The notes under the pieces: generated by a model
What the model saw: the letters and a program-made list of their open reading frames with translations, nothing else
Database searches by the model: none
Told to the model about the DNA's origin: nothing
Part shown: piece by piece, positions 45,207-54,767 of the stretch
How positions within the stretch are numbered: position 1 is the stretch's first letter
How the letters are laid out: the number at the start of each line of letters is the position of its first letter
Position numbers and translations under genes: made by a program
NCBI RefSeq assembly: GCF_000424545.1
Contig: NZ_AUKC01000003.1
Location: 62,001-126,000 of the forward strand
From: Butyrivibrio sp. NC3005
GTDB lineage: Bacteria; Bacillota; Clostridia; Lachnospirales; Lachnospiraceae
Length of the DNA: 64,000 bases
Reading direction: 5' to 3'

Positions 45207-46321
45207 CCATTTCCGTCAATCCACAAGTACATAAGTACAACTTCAGCTAAAATCATTACTCCTAGAATTATCCATCTAATCTTTTTATTAAATTTCATAC
45301 ACAGATCTGAAAAAATAAGTTCTGTTACTAAAGAGATATGAAGATATCGATGCTGACATCCCATGCCACGCTGAAAAGGAATTAACCAGTTAATTGCCCC
45401 CCATACTCGTTCTGAGTTACGTTTGCAAGTACAAATCATAGCCAGAATAAGCAATAGTCCTCCGCAATATCCCCAGAACCATAACTGTCTTCCATATATC
45501 ACAATTGCTCTGTAAAATACATTGAACATTCCCGGCTTTGTATCCAGCATAAAAGCCTTCTGAATATGTACAAATGCAAGCGGATCACCGGTAAGCCTCC
45601 ACAAATGATGCATAAACAAAAAAAGTCCAAGCGGCACCATCATTGTTCCTAATACAAGTCTTGTATTACAAAATGTCTTTATAACAAAATCTTTTAAACT
45701 CTTTGCTCCAGATTTTTTTATCCAATAAAACAGTATGGCAAAGACAAAGAAAACTCCAGTGTTCCTTGTTGCTGATAATAAAGCTCCGCAAAGTCCCATT
45801 TTAAGGTAATGCCCTTCTTCCATGTACACAAAACACATAGTAAGAAACATTAAATACATTGCCTCTGTATACATGATGCTTTCATAGAATCCGCAGACAC
45901 CCAATACCATAAGTGATAAATAAAATTTAACTTCTTCGATATTATTCCTGGTTCGCATTATATATCGCCAGGCATAAATACATGAAATAAAACAGCAAAT
46001 ATTACTTAAGATAAAACCAGACAAGTCTATGGATAAACCGGTTATAATTGTAACAACCTTAACTGTTAACGGGTATAAAGGAAAAAAAGCCCAGCTAGCA
46101 GTTTTAGTCGCACTAGTAGGATATCCATTTACAATGATATCCCTATAGTAGCCACAATCCCATATATTCACAGCTGATAGAAAACGTTCAAAAGAAAATG
46201 TTCTATCATGAATCACAAATACACAATAAAACATTGCTCTTGATATAAAAAGTAATATCAGAACATAGAATATAATAAATTTTATACTGTTTTTTTCAGA
46301 GAAAATCTTCTTATTATCCAT
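45194..46321 (-). CDS. PIG-V-like mannosyltransferase (GT-C)
   Basis: A 375-residue membrane protein. The loop SAVNIWDCGYYRDIIVNGYP followed by SWAFFPLYPLTVK matches the PIG-V/GPI-mannosyltransferase family pattern (WDxxxYxxIxxxGY ... FFPLYP), with the catalytic Asp in WD. About eight to ten membrane segments. It would transfer a sugar, perhaps mannose, from a polyprenyl-phosphate donor to a surface acceptor. Bacteria do not make GPI anchors, so the acceptor here is a glycan or protein. It overlaps its neighbours on both sides, indicating coupled translation. Confidence 0.75.
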   Translation of the reverse strand: MDNKKIFSEKNSIKFIIFYVLILLFISRAMFYCVFVIHDRTFSFERFLSAVNIWDCGYYRDIIVNGYPTSATKTASWAFFPLYPLTVKVVTIITGLSIDLSGFILSNICCFISCIYAWRYIMRTRNNIEEVKFYLSLMVLGVCGFYESIMYTEAMYLMFLTMCFVYMEEGHYLKMGLCGALLSATRNTGVFFVFAILFYWIKKSGAKSLKDFVIKTFCNTRLVLGTMMVPLGLFLFMHHLWRLTGDPLAFVHIQKAFMLDTKPGMFNVFYRAIVIYGRQLWFWGYCGGLLLILAMICTCKRNSERVWGAINWLIPFQRGMGCQHRYLHISLVTELIFSDLCMKFNKKIRWIILGVMILAEVVLMYLWIDGNGWLV

Positions 46322-47624
46322 TACTCTTCCTATAATACCTTTTGAACAAAATAAATACAGCTCCTATAACTGTTATAAGAGAAACGCCTTCTGCAAATCT
46401 CCAACAAAAAGGTTCAGAGAAATAAACCTTCACTTCTCCTGTGTATTCTGCTGGAATAATGATTCTTAACAAATGGCCATCTCCAGTATCATAATCCATT
46501 TTATTACCATCGTAATCAACAGCATGTTTCTTTTTTCCAATCCAACTATATAAACCAAGCAGTATAAGAGGCAAAAAAGCAATTGCAGTATATTCACCAA
46601 CAGCTGCTCTTGTATATAAATCCACAAATCTGTAAATGGATAACGAATAAATACAGCTGGTAAACATAGCTATTCTATCGTCATTTGATACTTTCCTGGA
46701 ACAATAAAAACTAACGAGTACTGTTACTAGATTTATCAGAATAACATACACTTTATATGCTGTTCTAAGTGGAAATCCTACCAAATATATAAATGCTGGA
46801 ATGTAAAGGAATATATCCCCATAACAAACCCCAGTAGCATATCCCGCACTATTCATCCATGACCACTGAATTTTAACCGGAAGATTTCTGGCACTAATCC
46901 CATCTGCAATACTTTTTATTCTAAGCAAATGGAATCCCAAATCATGGCCAATAGGAAGAGAATCAACAAACAATGGGATACTGCTTATTATTGTCATAAC
47001 AGTCACAAAGAAATACAGTTTTTTTGCCTCTTTGGATTTACTTTTCCATTTGGGTGAACAAAAAATAACTACAATCACATCTATTATAAAAAGAATAAAT
47101 GCGTATTTAAGAAAGTGCATAACAAGTGAGTGAACTTTTAGGTATTGCAACTGCGTTCTAGATACAGTGATAATATTATCAGAAGAAGTATGATTTTCTG
47201 ATAACATGTTCTCTTCATATTTTCCCTTAATCACTATCTGAAAATCGCAAGAATCTTCATTGACATAAACTCTTGTCAAAACCTTCTGAGATTTATTTCT
47301 AAGCTTAAAATTATCAATCACCAGCCCATGAACATAACCAGAATTAGGATTAATAATTCCCTCTCTCTCCTTTTCTTTATATGTCACTTCTAAATCGGGA
47401 ATATTCTCAGTATTGTAAGTATAATCAAATGCCATTTGATAAATACCTTTTTTCAAACTAATCACATCTGATGATATTACTAATTCACCGTCTTTATCTT
47501 CTTCAATCTTGAAAAAGTCGCCTGAATAATCTAGATCATTTCTAGAACTTATATATGGTATTATTAGCAAAAATAATAAAATTAGTTCTATAAAAACTAA
47601 TACTAATATCTTTTTCCTATTCAC
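46314..47624 (-). CDS. YfhO-like membrane protein, apparently with a large internal deletion
   Basis: A 436-residue protein. It has an N-terminal anchor, a soluble domain (about 25-165), then helices with LPIGHDLGFHLLRIKSIADG, a typical first-loop motif of large GT-C-like proteins, and YGDIFLYIPAF. After LGLYSWIGKKK at about residue 358 the sequence jumps to a soluble piece (HAVDYDGNKMDYDTGDGHLL) ending EYTGEVKVYFSEPFCWRFAEG and a final helix, which looks like the very C-terminus of such proteins. Relatives are usually much longer, so several helices and most of the C-terminal domain seem to be missing while the frame is kept. It may be non-functional or a reduced partner protein. Confidence 0.6.
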   Translation of the reverse strand: MNRKKILVLVFIELILLFLLIIPYISSRNDLDYSGDFFKIEEDKDGELVISSDVISLKKGIYQMAFDYTYNTENIPDLEVTYKEKEREGIINPNSGYVHGLVIDNFKLRNKSQKVLTRVYVNEDSCDFQIVIKGKYEENMLSENHTSSDNIITVSRTQLQYLKVHSLVMHFLKYAFILFIIDVIVVIFCSPKWKSKSKEAKKLYFFVTVMTIISSIPLFVDSLPIGHDLGFHLLRIKSIADGISARNLPVKIQWSWMNSAGYATGVCYGDIFLYIPAFIYLVGFPLRTAYKVYVILINLVTVLVSFYCSRKVSNDDRIAMFTSCIYSLSIYRFVDLYTRAAVGEYTAIAFLPLILLGLYSWIGKKKHAVDYDGNKMDYDTGDGHLLRIIIPAEYTGEVKVYFSEPFCWRFAEGVSLITVIGAVFILFKRYYRKSNG

Positions 47625-47658
47625 AATAATCCCTCTTTATTGTTTTTTAATTTTGCAA

Positions 47659-47728
47659 CCTAGTTTTTGTTCTTACGAACAATGACGTAAATGTGAGTTT
47701 CTGAATGAGATTGATCAAAAGTCACTTG
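47659..47728. repeat. Degenerate remnant of repeat family A
   Basis: TTTTTGTTCTTACGAACAATGACGTAAATGTGAGTTTC... recalls the second half of repeat A, with drifted bases. It ends AAAAGTCACTT, which covers the TGA stop codon of the GT2 gene on the minus strand. Confidence 0.65.
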
Positions 47729-48669
47729 CTCTTAATATTAGTCTCTCTTGCTATAAAAATAGGTCTTCTCTTAACTTCAAGATAAATCCTTGCCAGATAC
47801 TCTCCTATTATTCCTAAAATAAGCAAAATAGTACCGCCAAAAAAAGCTATAAGAATAACTATTGTTCCATATCCTGTTCTTGGACCATTATTAGACAATT
47901 CTCTAACTGCAAATATTATCGCAGAAATAAAGGTTACAAAGTCAATCAAAAAACCCAGCCAAATAACTGCTCTTAAAGGAGTTGTTGCAAATGCAAAAAA
48001 TCCATCTATTGCATAGTGCATAAGGCCTCTTGCAGACCACTTGGTAACGCCTGCTGCTCTTTGGACATTTTTATACTCTATCCACTTAGTCTTGAATCCA
48101 ACCCAGGACATCATTCCTTTTGTAAATCTGCCTCGCTCCTGCATATCTAGCATTGCTTTAACAACAGAGTTTTTCATCATTCTAAAATCAGATCCGCCTG
48201 GTATAAGTTCTATCGCAGTCACCTTATTAAATAATTTGTAGAAAAGATTTGAAAGACCACTTCTTATCAAAGGCTCTCCTTCCCTTGATACTCTTCTTGC
48301 TCCGCAAACATCGTAATCTTCATTTACAAGCGCATTTAACATATCTTTTAAAAGTGCTGGCGGATGTTGCAAATCTGCATCCATAAGCACTACATAATCA
48401 GATGAAGCATACGACAATCCCGCATAAATAGCAGACTCTTTTCCAAAATTTCTTGAAAAAGAAATGTATTTAACCCTCTCATTACCATGCTCTTTAGCAA
48501 GATTTTTAATGTGAAACATAGTAGAATCACGACTCCCGTCATCTACTAGAATTAAAGTCCAATCAAGGTATTCAATTGGATCAAGTACTTTTTCCAGTTC
48601 CTTGTACAATAAGTCAACACAATCCGCCTCATTGTAACATGGAACCACAACATCTAATGTTCTTTTCAT
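47722..48669 (-). CDS. Polyprenyl-phosphate sugar transferase, GT2 (GtrB-like)
   Basis: About 315 residues. Motifs: VVVPCYNEADCV, LILVDDGSRDSTM, ISFSRNFGKESAIYAGL and MDADLQHPP; two C-terminal helices and a tail LEVKRRPIFI. This is the classical GtrB/CsbB layout. I start at MKRTLD because GAGG lies six bases upstream of that ATG. The stop codon AAG TGA lies within an A-repeat remnant. It would feed the GT-C proteins of the neighbouring cassettes with a lipid-linked hexose. Confidence 0.87.
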   Translation of the reverse strand: MKRTLDVVVPCYNEADCVDLLYKELEKVLDPIEYLDWTLILVDDGSRDSTMFHIKNLAKEHGNERVKYISFSRNFGKESAIYAGLSYASSDYVVLMDADLQHPPALLKDMLNALVNEDYDVCGARRVSREGEPLIRSGLSNLFYKLFNKVTAIELIPGGSDFRMMKNSVVKAMLDMQERGRFTKGMMSWVGFKTKWIEYKNVQRAAGVTKWSARGLMHYAIDGFFAFATTPLRAVIWLGFLIDFVTFISAIIFAVRELSNNGPRTGYGTIVILIAFFGGTILLILGIIGEYLARIYLEVKRRPIFIARETNIKSK

Positions 48670-48708
48670 TATTAACCTCAACAACCTGTTTAACTCAATA
48701 TTTATTAA

Positions 48709-49818
48709 TCACTCATGCACGTATTTTTTTCGATATATCAAAAAATGAATTATTGTCGGCAAAACCATAGCTAACATCCAATACATAATCCCAAATACAG
48801 GACCCGTTTTAGCAAGCGTTGGTGTTGCTGCCATGTAATAATATGGAAGATGTCTAACTCCGACTATAAATGCGGTAACAAACTTAAATGCCAAAAAATG
48901 TAGCAGCATTATCTCAAGAGTAGATTCTCCAAACAAAATAAATAAACGAGAAATTTTAAATCGTGCCAAAATGTTAGCCAAACCATACATCATGCACCAA
49001 CCGCATATACAATTTACTACAGTTCTTATAACTGTAACAACCTCAATAGGCATAAATGGTAGATATTTGTCTATTAAACCGCCATAAGTCATGTTTAAAT
49101 ATACTATAACGCCAGATACCGCAATAATAGCTAACCAGTTAATAACTGATACTCTGCTCAAAAAACTCTTTCTAAATACAAGCTGCCCGAGCGCAAATGC
49201 ATAGTAATATAAAAGGAGCTGTGCAACAGATCCTATCAAAATAAAATTCCTACTAGCATTAAAAGCCCATACAAACAGCATGACAAATCCAATTATAAGC
49301 TGTATATTCTGACTTTTTTTAAACTTGATTAATAGATAGGACACTGCCCCGTATACAATTGATAATATGAACAAACAGCGCAAAAACCATGTTGCACCGC
49401 CAAATCTAGGTGAATAACCAATAAATAAAGCACATAATCCAATCTGTTTCAAAGTTTCTACAGGCGATAATATAGCATCAGGTCCAATTCCCGGCTGAAA
49501 ACTATCCATAAGCTTTGCATCTGTACATAAAAAATGAATCTTTACAAAAAAGTTGTTTAATAATATAAAGAAAGAGTTTGCTAAAACATATGGTAAATAC
49601 AAGGTCTTAACTTTCTTTATGAAATATAATTTCAACTTTTCTACACTATCTACTCGTTCTATCTTGAAAAGATATCCAGAAATAGCCATAAACAAAGCCA
49701 TATGAAATTGATCAATGAATAAATCCCCAGGAAAATTCAAAAACCAAGAATGTGCCATAACTACCAAAAAAATGGCAATCCCTCTAAGCACATCTATGAG
49801 CGGATCTCTTTTTATCAT
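48709..49818 (-). CDS. Acyltransferase family 3 protein (O-acetyltransferase)
   Basis: A 369-residue membrane protein with about ten helices. The start RDPLIDVLRGIAIFLVVMAHSW has the Arg and His of the acyltransferase-3 family (OafA, fucose 4-O-acetylase), and ISGYLFK follows. It would O-acetylate a glycan across or at the membrane. It overlaps the upstream GT4 gene by four bases (ATGA) and precedes the GT2 gene, so sugar transfer and acetylation are in one transcript. Confidence 0.85.
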   Translation of the reverse strand: MIKRDPLIDVLRGIAIFLVVMAHSWFLNFPGDLFIDQFHMALFMAISGYLFKIERVDSVEKLKLYFIKKVKTLYLPYVLANSFFILLNNFFVKIHFLCTDAKLMDSFQPGIGPDAILSPVETLKQIGLCALFIGYSPRFGGATWFLRCLFILSIVYGAVSYLLIKFKKSQNIQLIIGFVMLFVWAFNASRNFILIGSVAQLLLYYYAFALGQLVFRKSFLSRVSVINWLAIIAVSGVIVYLNMTYGGLIDKYLPFMPIEVVTVIRTVVNCICGWCMMYGLANILARFKISRLFILFGESTLEIMLLHFLAFKFVTAFIVGVRHLPYYYMAATPTLAKTGPVFGIMYWMLAMVLPTIIHFLIYRKKYVHE

Positions 49819-50948
49819 TTATACTTACACCACACTCTTCCTAAACATGATAAATACATCTTTGCAATTCTTTTCTTGTCATAAACTTCCTGATCTATCT
49901 TAGCACTATTATTAACAGGATTCTTCATATGCTTAATCCAGTCATCAGCATCATATGGATCATCTACATATTCTGCCACATTTTGAGTTACTTCCGGAAT
50001 ACAGGCACATTTTGTCGTAACAACCGTTGTTCCCATAATCATCGCTTCGATAGGTGGAATTCCAAAGCCTTCAAAAACACTCGGAAAAAGAAACGCCTTT
50101 GCATTAGCATATAATGAATTTCTATCTGCAGTATCTATAAAGCCTGTAAGTTCTATTACATCTTCAAGACCTTCTTCTTTTATCTGCTTTTTTATTGCAT
50201 CTGCAGCATTACCATTTATTCCTGTAATTAGAAGCTTATGACAATAATCGCGCTCCAAGCTATGCTCTTTAATAATCTTTTTCATTACTTTTATAAGCGT
50301 AGGAATATTCTTGTGTTTAATAAGTTGTCCCACAGTATAATAGTAAGATTTACTCTCGATTCCATACTTTTTTGAAAGAATATCAAAAGAAGTTTGCTCA
50401 TCTTTATCAAGCACCACTGCATTATAAATAGTAGCCATCTTCTTAGGATTGAAATGATATACTTTCACAAGATCCTTTGCTACATAATCAGAAATTGTCA
50501 CATTAAAATCAGACTTCCATTTATCTGTCAACCACAAAAGTTTAGAGTAAACAACCTCATGCAAAGGATGATATTGTGGATAATGATATGCCTGAATATC
50601 ATGGATTGTAGTGATATACCTGATTCCAAAATTCATAACTGGTCTATCATATACAGGGCTAAAACATAGTTCCAAGCCATTCTTTTTCAAAAATCCTGCA
50701 AGATGAAGATTCTGCCAAATAATTCGCTTCGAAATATTAGCAGATTCTATACCTGCAACGACAAGTTTAAAGCGCTTATCCTGACTGTAATGCTTAAATG
50801 TATCTGCATTATCTTCAGATACAATTAATACAGCTTCAAAGTCTTCTTGAAGCAGTATCATTCCATCTAGTAAGTTTCTAGTCATGAACTCAGTTCCACC
50901 AACTTTTCCTGGACGAACCCACAACAAATTTATTCCAAATCTTAACAT
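49815..50948 (-). CDS. Glycosyltransferase family 4
   Basis: A 377-residue cytoplasmic GT-B enzyme. The N-terminal part has GKVGGTEFMTRNLL (Gly-rich acceptor/donor loop) and TIHDIQAYHYPQY; the C-terminal part has the EX7E-type motif in PSVFEGFGIPPIEAMIMGT and PEVTQNVAEYVDP-like end. It uses a nucleotide sugar directly, in contrast to most transferases in this locus. TTGGAG precedes the ATG. It is translationally coupled with the downstream acyltransferase. Confidence 0.9.
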   Translation of the reverse strand: MLRFGINLLWVRPGKVGGTEFMTRNLLDGMILLQEDFEAVLIVSEDNADTFKHYSQDKRFKLVVAGIESANISKRIIWQNLHLAGFLKKNGLELCFSPVYDRPVMNFGIRYITTIHDIQAYHYPQYHPLHEVVYSKLLWLTDKWKSDFNVTISDYVAKDLVKVYHFNPKKMATIYNAVVLDKDEQTSFDILSKKYGIESKSYYYTVGQLIKHKNIPTLIKVMKKIIKEHSLERDYCHKLLITGINGNAADAIKKQIKEEGLEDVIELTGFIDTADRNSLYANAKAFLFPSVFEGFGIPPIEAMIMGTTVVTTKCACIPEVTQNVAEYVDDPYDADDWIKHMKNPVNNSAKIDQEVYDKKRIAKMYLSCLGRVWCKYK

Positions 50949-51013
50949 AACAACTCCAATTCAACTGAAAAAATGGTGACTTCTTGATATATACAATAAC
51001 CTTTTTATAGCTT

Positions 51014-52075
51014 TCAAATAAAATCTCTTATTATAGGAATCTTTTTCATAATACTAATAGAAATAAATGCTATTCCTGCAACTAGAATTGATACCAGCAC
51101 AACTCCTGCAAATGGATGAATCATTACTGCATTTATTCCCAATGGATGATCAAGAATTTCAATAACAGCAGCGTGTATCAAATACACTCCGAAACTAACT
51201 GAAGATAGCAAGTATATGCAATTTTTCAACTTATCACTTTCTATTTTGAAGTTTTCTTTCATCCAGACAAATAGCGAAGATGAAAACAGTAATGTTATTA
51301 TAGAAAAATCACTTCCAACAAACGTAATGTTAATGCCTGTTATTTTCGTCAAAAACGGTAATCCCAAAAGCATAAAAAAGCTAATAATTCCGCCTAAATA
51401 CAATAACATTCTACTTTTTTCCTTCACAAAGCCTTTGGACAAATAATAACCAATAACAAAATATCCAAGATAGCTGGTGGGCATTTTTAAACGAAGAGTC
51501 TCGATACTTTTACTAAATTGGACTAATAAAATGCTCTTGTCTAGGATGCCAAAACCTCTCAAAAAATCATCTATAGAAGGAATCAAAAAACCAAAAATCA
51601 CTATAAAAAAACAAAAATATCTTGTTAATACCATATCTTTTGCAACTGGCTTTATTAAAGGAATCATCATATAAACACCGATTATCATATACAAAAACCA
51701 CATATGATAATGCCCTTTAATAAACTCCGTAAGAAAAGATTCCATGTTATCTTTTTGTCCATTTGTAAAAACAGTTAATAAAGTATAACCCAATGACCAT
51801 AATATAAAACATTTCAAAATATGTCCTATATTATGCTTATAAAGTCTTTGTATACTAACATTTTTATTACTGCCTAGAAAAAGTGCTCCGGAAATCATTA
51901 CAAACATTCCAACAGCCCAGTGCGTAATACAGTTCCATTGACTAAGCCAAAAGTATTCTCTGGTAGCACTATCTAGCTTGTCCATATATGTTGATGATAC
52001 ATGTAGCACTATTACTGTAAATGAAGCTAGTATTCTTAACATATCCAAATAGTATTTTCTGCTATCATTTTCCAT
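51014..52075 (-). CDS. Acyltransferase family 3 protein
   Basis: About 353 residues with around ten helices. YYLDMLRILASFTVIVLHVSST holds the expected Arg and His; GMFVMISGALFLG and HMWFLYMIIGVYM follow, typical of the OafA/WecH branch. It would move an acyl group, probably acetyl or succinyl, to an extracytoplasmic sugar. I start at MENDSRK (ATG with GGAG upstream), not the preceding TTG codons. It is distinct from the acyltransferase at 48709. Confidence 0.85.
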   Translation of the reverse strand: MENDSRKYYLDMLRILASFTVIVLHVSSTYMDKLDSATREYFWLSQWNCITHWAVGMFVMISGALFLGSNKNVSIQRLYKHNIGHILKCFILWSLGYTLLTVFTNGQKDNMESFLTEFIKGHYHMWFLYMIIGVYMMIPLIKPVAKDMVLTRYFCFFIVIFGFLIPSIDDFLRGFGILDKSILLVQFSKSIETLRLKMPTSYLGYFVIGYYLSKGFVKEKSRMLLYLGGIISFFMLLGLPFLTKITGINITFVGSDFSIITLLFSSSLFVWMKENFKIESDKLKNCIYLLSSVSFGVYLIHAAVIEILDHPLGINAVMIHPFAGVVLVSILVAGIAFISISIMKKIPIIRDFI

Positions 52076-52182
52076 CAACAAAACTCCTAACTATTATTTC
52101 AATTTGTATATCAAACGTTTTTTAAGTAACTTGTCACTAAACCTTCGCTTAATCCGAGAAGAAAAATTGAATCTATTCCAAT

Positions 52183-53607
52183 TTATCCCCAACTATAGAA
52201 ATAAAGCACAAGTGGAACTACGCCTATAATTAACGATATTCCTGCTCTAAGTGGAAGAAGCCAAAAAGGAATATCCTCACCTTTTTTGGTAATAGCAAAA
52301 TCTTTTTTCCAGAATGGCCAGTTAAGTATTGCAAAAATAAGTACAAGCGCTGTATATACTGAAAGTCCAATGCCGACTGCATAATTCTGTAAGCGTGCAT
52401 CTGCAATATAATTTCTAAGTAGTGTTACTACACTATCACCTGATCCAGAACCTGGCGTCACAACATGTTTCCACAATGACAGGCTAACAATTTCAGCCTT
52501 GAAACACCATGTAAAATAAAACATCTGAGCAAAGATAAATGCTGCTGTCATCAAAGTTTCAAGCATAATATTTATATACTGATACTTCTTATTCAGAAGA
52601 ATAAGTGCAACAACATATGGTACCATAAGAAGCTGCCAATATGGATGAGAATAAGCAAGCGTAAACTGTATGAAATAAGCGATAAAACCACAATACATCA
52701 CGAGCTTTCCATTCTTCCATACCTCTTTTTCTTCATGCATATAACACCAGAAAAGGAATGCAATCTCACCAAAAATAAATAAGAAAAGTATACCAAATGC
52801 TATATTTCCTCTATCAAACAAATCCATATACACAGGCTTAGCAACATTTGTCCCGGAACTACTCGGAGAAAATACACATCCGTCCACAAGTTCAGGTCTT
52901 CCGTATGGAAATACTATCCAGAAGAATAAGCATGGAATCATGACAAGTATCATTTTAAGAAGTATTCTGCTTATTCGCTTTTCTTTTAGCAATAAAAGCG
53001 GAACAAATACAAGAAGTCCGAAATACTTAAACGGTGCTACAAGTGCAAAAACGATAATAAATTTCTTCTCATCGTTTCGCAAATAATACGTAAGCCCCAG
53101 CATTGTCAATGTCAGGGAAATGATATCATACTGACTTAATACAACCAGTCCAGAAACATAAAATCCAGAGGTAAAGAACATTAATATGCCTGTTTTCCTG
53201 TCATCTTCGCCAATTCCAAGTTCTTCCAACATAGAACGAAAAGTTTTAATAAAAAGGAAAGAAAAAAACAGCATCAAAGACTTCATCCACATAAGACACA
53301 AAGAGGAATGAAAAATATCAATTGATGTTATCTTCTCAACAATCCATAAAGGCAAATTCCATATAGCAAAAATAATGTACATTGGAAAATCATACAAAGG
53401 AACATACTGCATATTTCCAATTAAAAATATCTGTTTATAGAACTGCCTGATATTTCCAGCAAAAAGAATATCCCAGAATCTAACACCCTCTAATCCGGTT
53501 TCATAAAAATCAGCATAGAAATAACTATAGAAAAGGGCTACCGCTATAAACGCATAACCATAAATCCATATATTATTTCTTTGAACTTTATTCTTAGTAT
53601 TTCCCAT
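52183..53607 (-). CDS. Multi-spanning membrane glycosyltransferase-like protein (GT-C/GT87-like), family uncertain
   Basis: A 474-residue protein with about eleven hydrophobic segments. The first loop (YADFYETGLEGVRFWDILFAG and LYDFPMYIIF) carries acidic residues; SQYDIISLTLTMLGL and APFKYFGLLVFVPLLLL resemble the second part of mannosyltransferases of the GT87/DUF2029 group. The donor should be a lipid-phosphate sugar. I cannot name the family with confidence. Weak ribosome site; the gene stands with 100-base gaps on both sides. Confidence 0.6.
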   Translation of the reverse strand: MGNTKNKVQRNNIWIYGYAFIAVALFYSYFYADFYETGLEGVRFWDILFAGNIRQFYKQIFLIGNMQYVPLYDFPMYIIFAIWNLPLWIVEKITSIDIFHSSLCLMWMKSLMLFFSFLFIKTFRSMLEELGIGEDDRKTGILMFFTSGFYVSGLVVLSQYDIISLTLTMLGLTYYLRNDEKKFIIVFALVAPFKYFGLLVFVPLLLLKEKRISRILLKMILVMIPCLFFWIVFPYGRPELVDGCVFSPSSSGTNVAKPVYMDLFDRGNIAFGILFLFIFGEIAFLFWCYMHEEKEVWKNGKLVMYCGFIAYFIQFTLAYSHPYWQLLMVPYVVALILLNKKYQYINIMLETLMTAAFIFAQMFYFTWCFKAEIVSLSLWKHVVTPGSGSGDSVVTLLRNYIADARLQNYAVGIGLSVYTALVLIFAILNWPFWKKDFAITKKGEDIPFWLLPLRAGISLIIGVVPLVLYFYSWG

Positions 53608-53726
53608 ATATGTTTTTTATAAACTCCCATCCTGCTGCTTATATTTGTTACTTGTATTTTCTGTTTCCACTATATTTACTTACAATCTGCTTGCATCTAT
53701 TTTTATAATAAAACAATGCCTCGACA

Positions 53727-54758
53727 TTACTTTGTCTTGTTTAATGCTTTAGTAAAGTTTTTAGTAAATTCTTCTCTTCCACTTGAAGATAAATGAAGCC
53801 AATCAACAAAATAGTCAACATTGCCCGTATCAAATGATATCACATCTTCTGCAACTTTTTCATCATTTATTTCAGAATTGCATGTAAACTTGCTATCCTC
53901 TATCAAATAAAAATCAACATTATTTTTCAAAAGAAGCTTAATATAGCTCTTCATAAGTCCAGCATAATTGTCCTGTGCCATAATGCTGGCATATTTGGGT
54001 GTTTCTATAAATGTAATTGGAATATTATTATTTTTACACAGGGAAATAGTTTTTTTAACATAACTCTCCTGATTCTTGTTAAAAACAACAGGCAATATTT
54101 TATCATAATCTGTTTTCTTTAGTTTAGCTATCCTATCAGCTTTAGACATGGAAACCATGCCATCAACGCCGCCTCCCATCTCAACCTGAAGATTTCCTCC
54201 TTGTAAAAACTGAGCATTTGTTATTTTATAATCTATTGGCCATGACAAAAGTCTCTCATTGCCAGTTGTAACAAACATATCCCAGAAATTTTTTATAGGA
54301 CTATCCGAAAATCTGCTCATATCTTTCCAAAGCCTGCATTTAAACGCAAAATCTGTTTCCATCAAAAGCCTGCTATCTTCAACCCATGGATCAACTGTCA
54401 TAGCAAAAGCATACAAGTCAACATATAAATGCCTGATTTTGACTCCCTTTTGCAAAACATATGCAAGTTCCTCGTAGCATTGAAAAGGCCTTGTTCCATT
54501 ATATGATAATATATAGTTTACTCCGTCAACATTTTGATTTAACACATTTATATCGAGCCCTTTTCGAAACATTGATGATCCAATATAAATATTGACACCC
54601 TTACCATCATTATACTCGCCATTATGATAGCCCGTTATCAAAGCCTGTACTCCATAATTTGCATGAGACAACAAAAGCCTTGCATATTCATTTTTTATCA
54701 AAATAAGCATCAGCGACAATATAAGCGCAAATGCAATGCTTTTAAAAATTTTCTTCAT
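53727..54758 (-). CDS. SGNH-like partner of MBOAT acyltransferase (DltD/AlgJ-like role)
   Basis: A 343-residue protein with an N-terminal membrane anchor (about 5-25) and an extracytoplasmic SGNH-like domain. GVNIYIGSSMFRKGLD has the Ser block (GSS), and VDWLHLSSSGREEF has the Asp and His (DxLH) of the triad. It lies nine bases after the MBOAT gene, and MBOAT plus anchored SGNH partner is the standard pairing in DltB-DltD, AlgI-AlgJ/X and related systems. It would complete transfer of an acyl group to an exported polymer. AAAGGTG precedes the ATG. Confidence 0.75.
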   Translation of the reverse strand: MKKIFKSIAFALILSLMLILIKNEYARLLLSHANYGVQALITGYHNGEYNDGKGVNIYIGSSMFRKGLDINVLNQNVDGVNYILSYNGTRPFQCYEELAYVLQKGVKIRHLYVDLYAFAMTVDPWVEDSRLLMETDFAFKCRLWKDMSRFSDSPIKNFWDMFVTTGNERLLSWPIDYKITNAQFLQGGNLQVEMGGGVDGMVSMSKADRIAKLKKTDYDKILPVVFNKNQESYVKKTISLCKNNNIPITFIETPKYASIMAQDNYAGLMKSYIKLLLKNNVDFYLIEDSKFTCNSEINDEKVAEDVISFDTGNVDYFVDWLHLSSSGREEFTKNFTKALNKTK

Positions 54759-54767
54759 CTTTCACCT

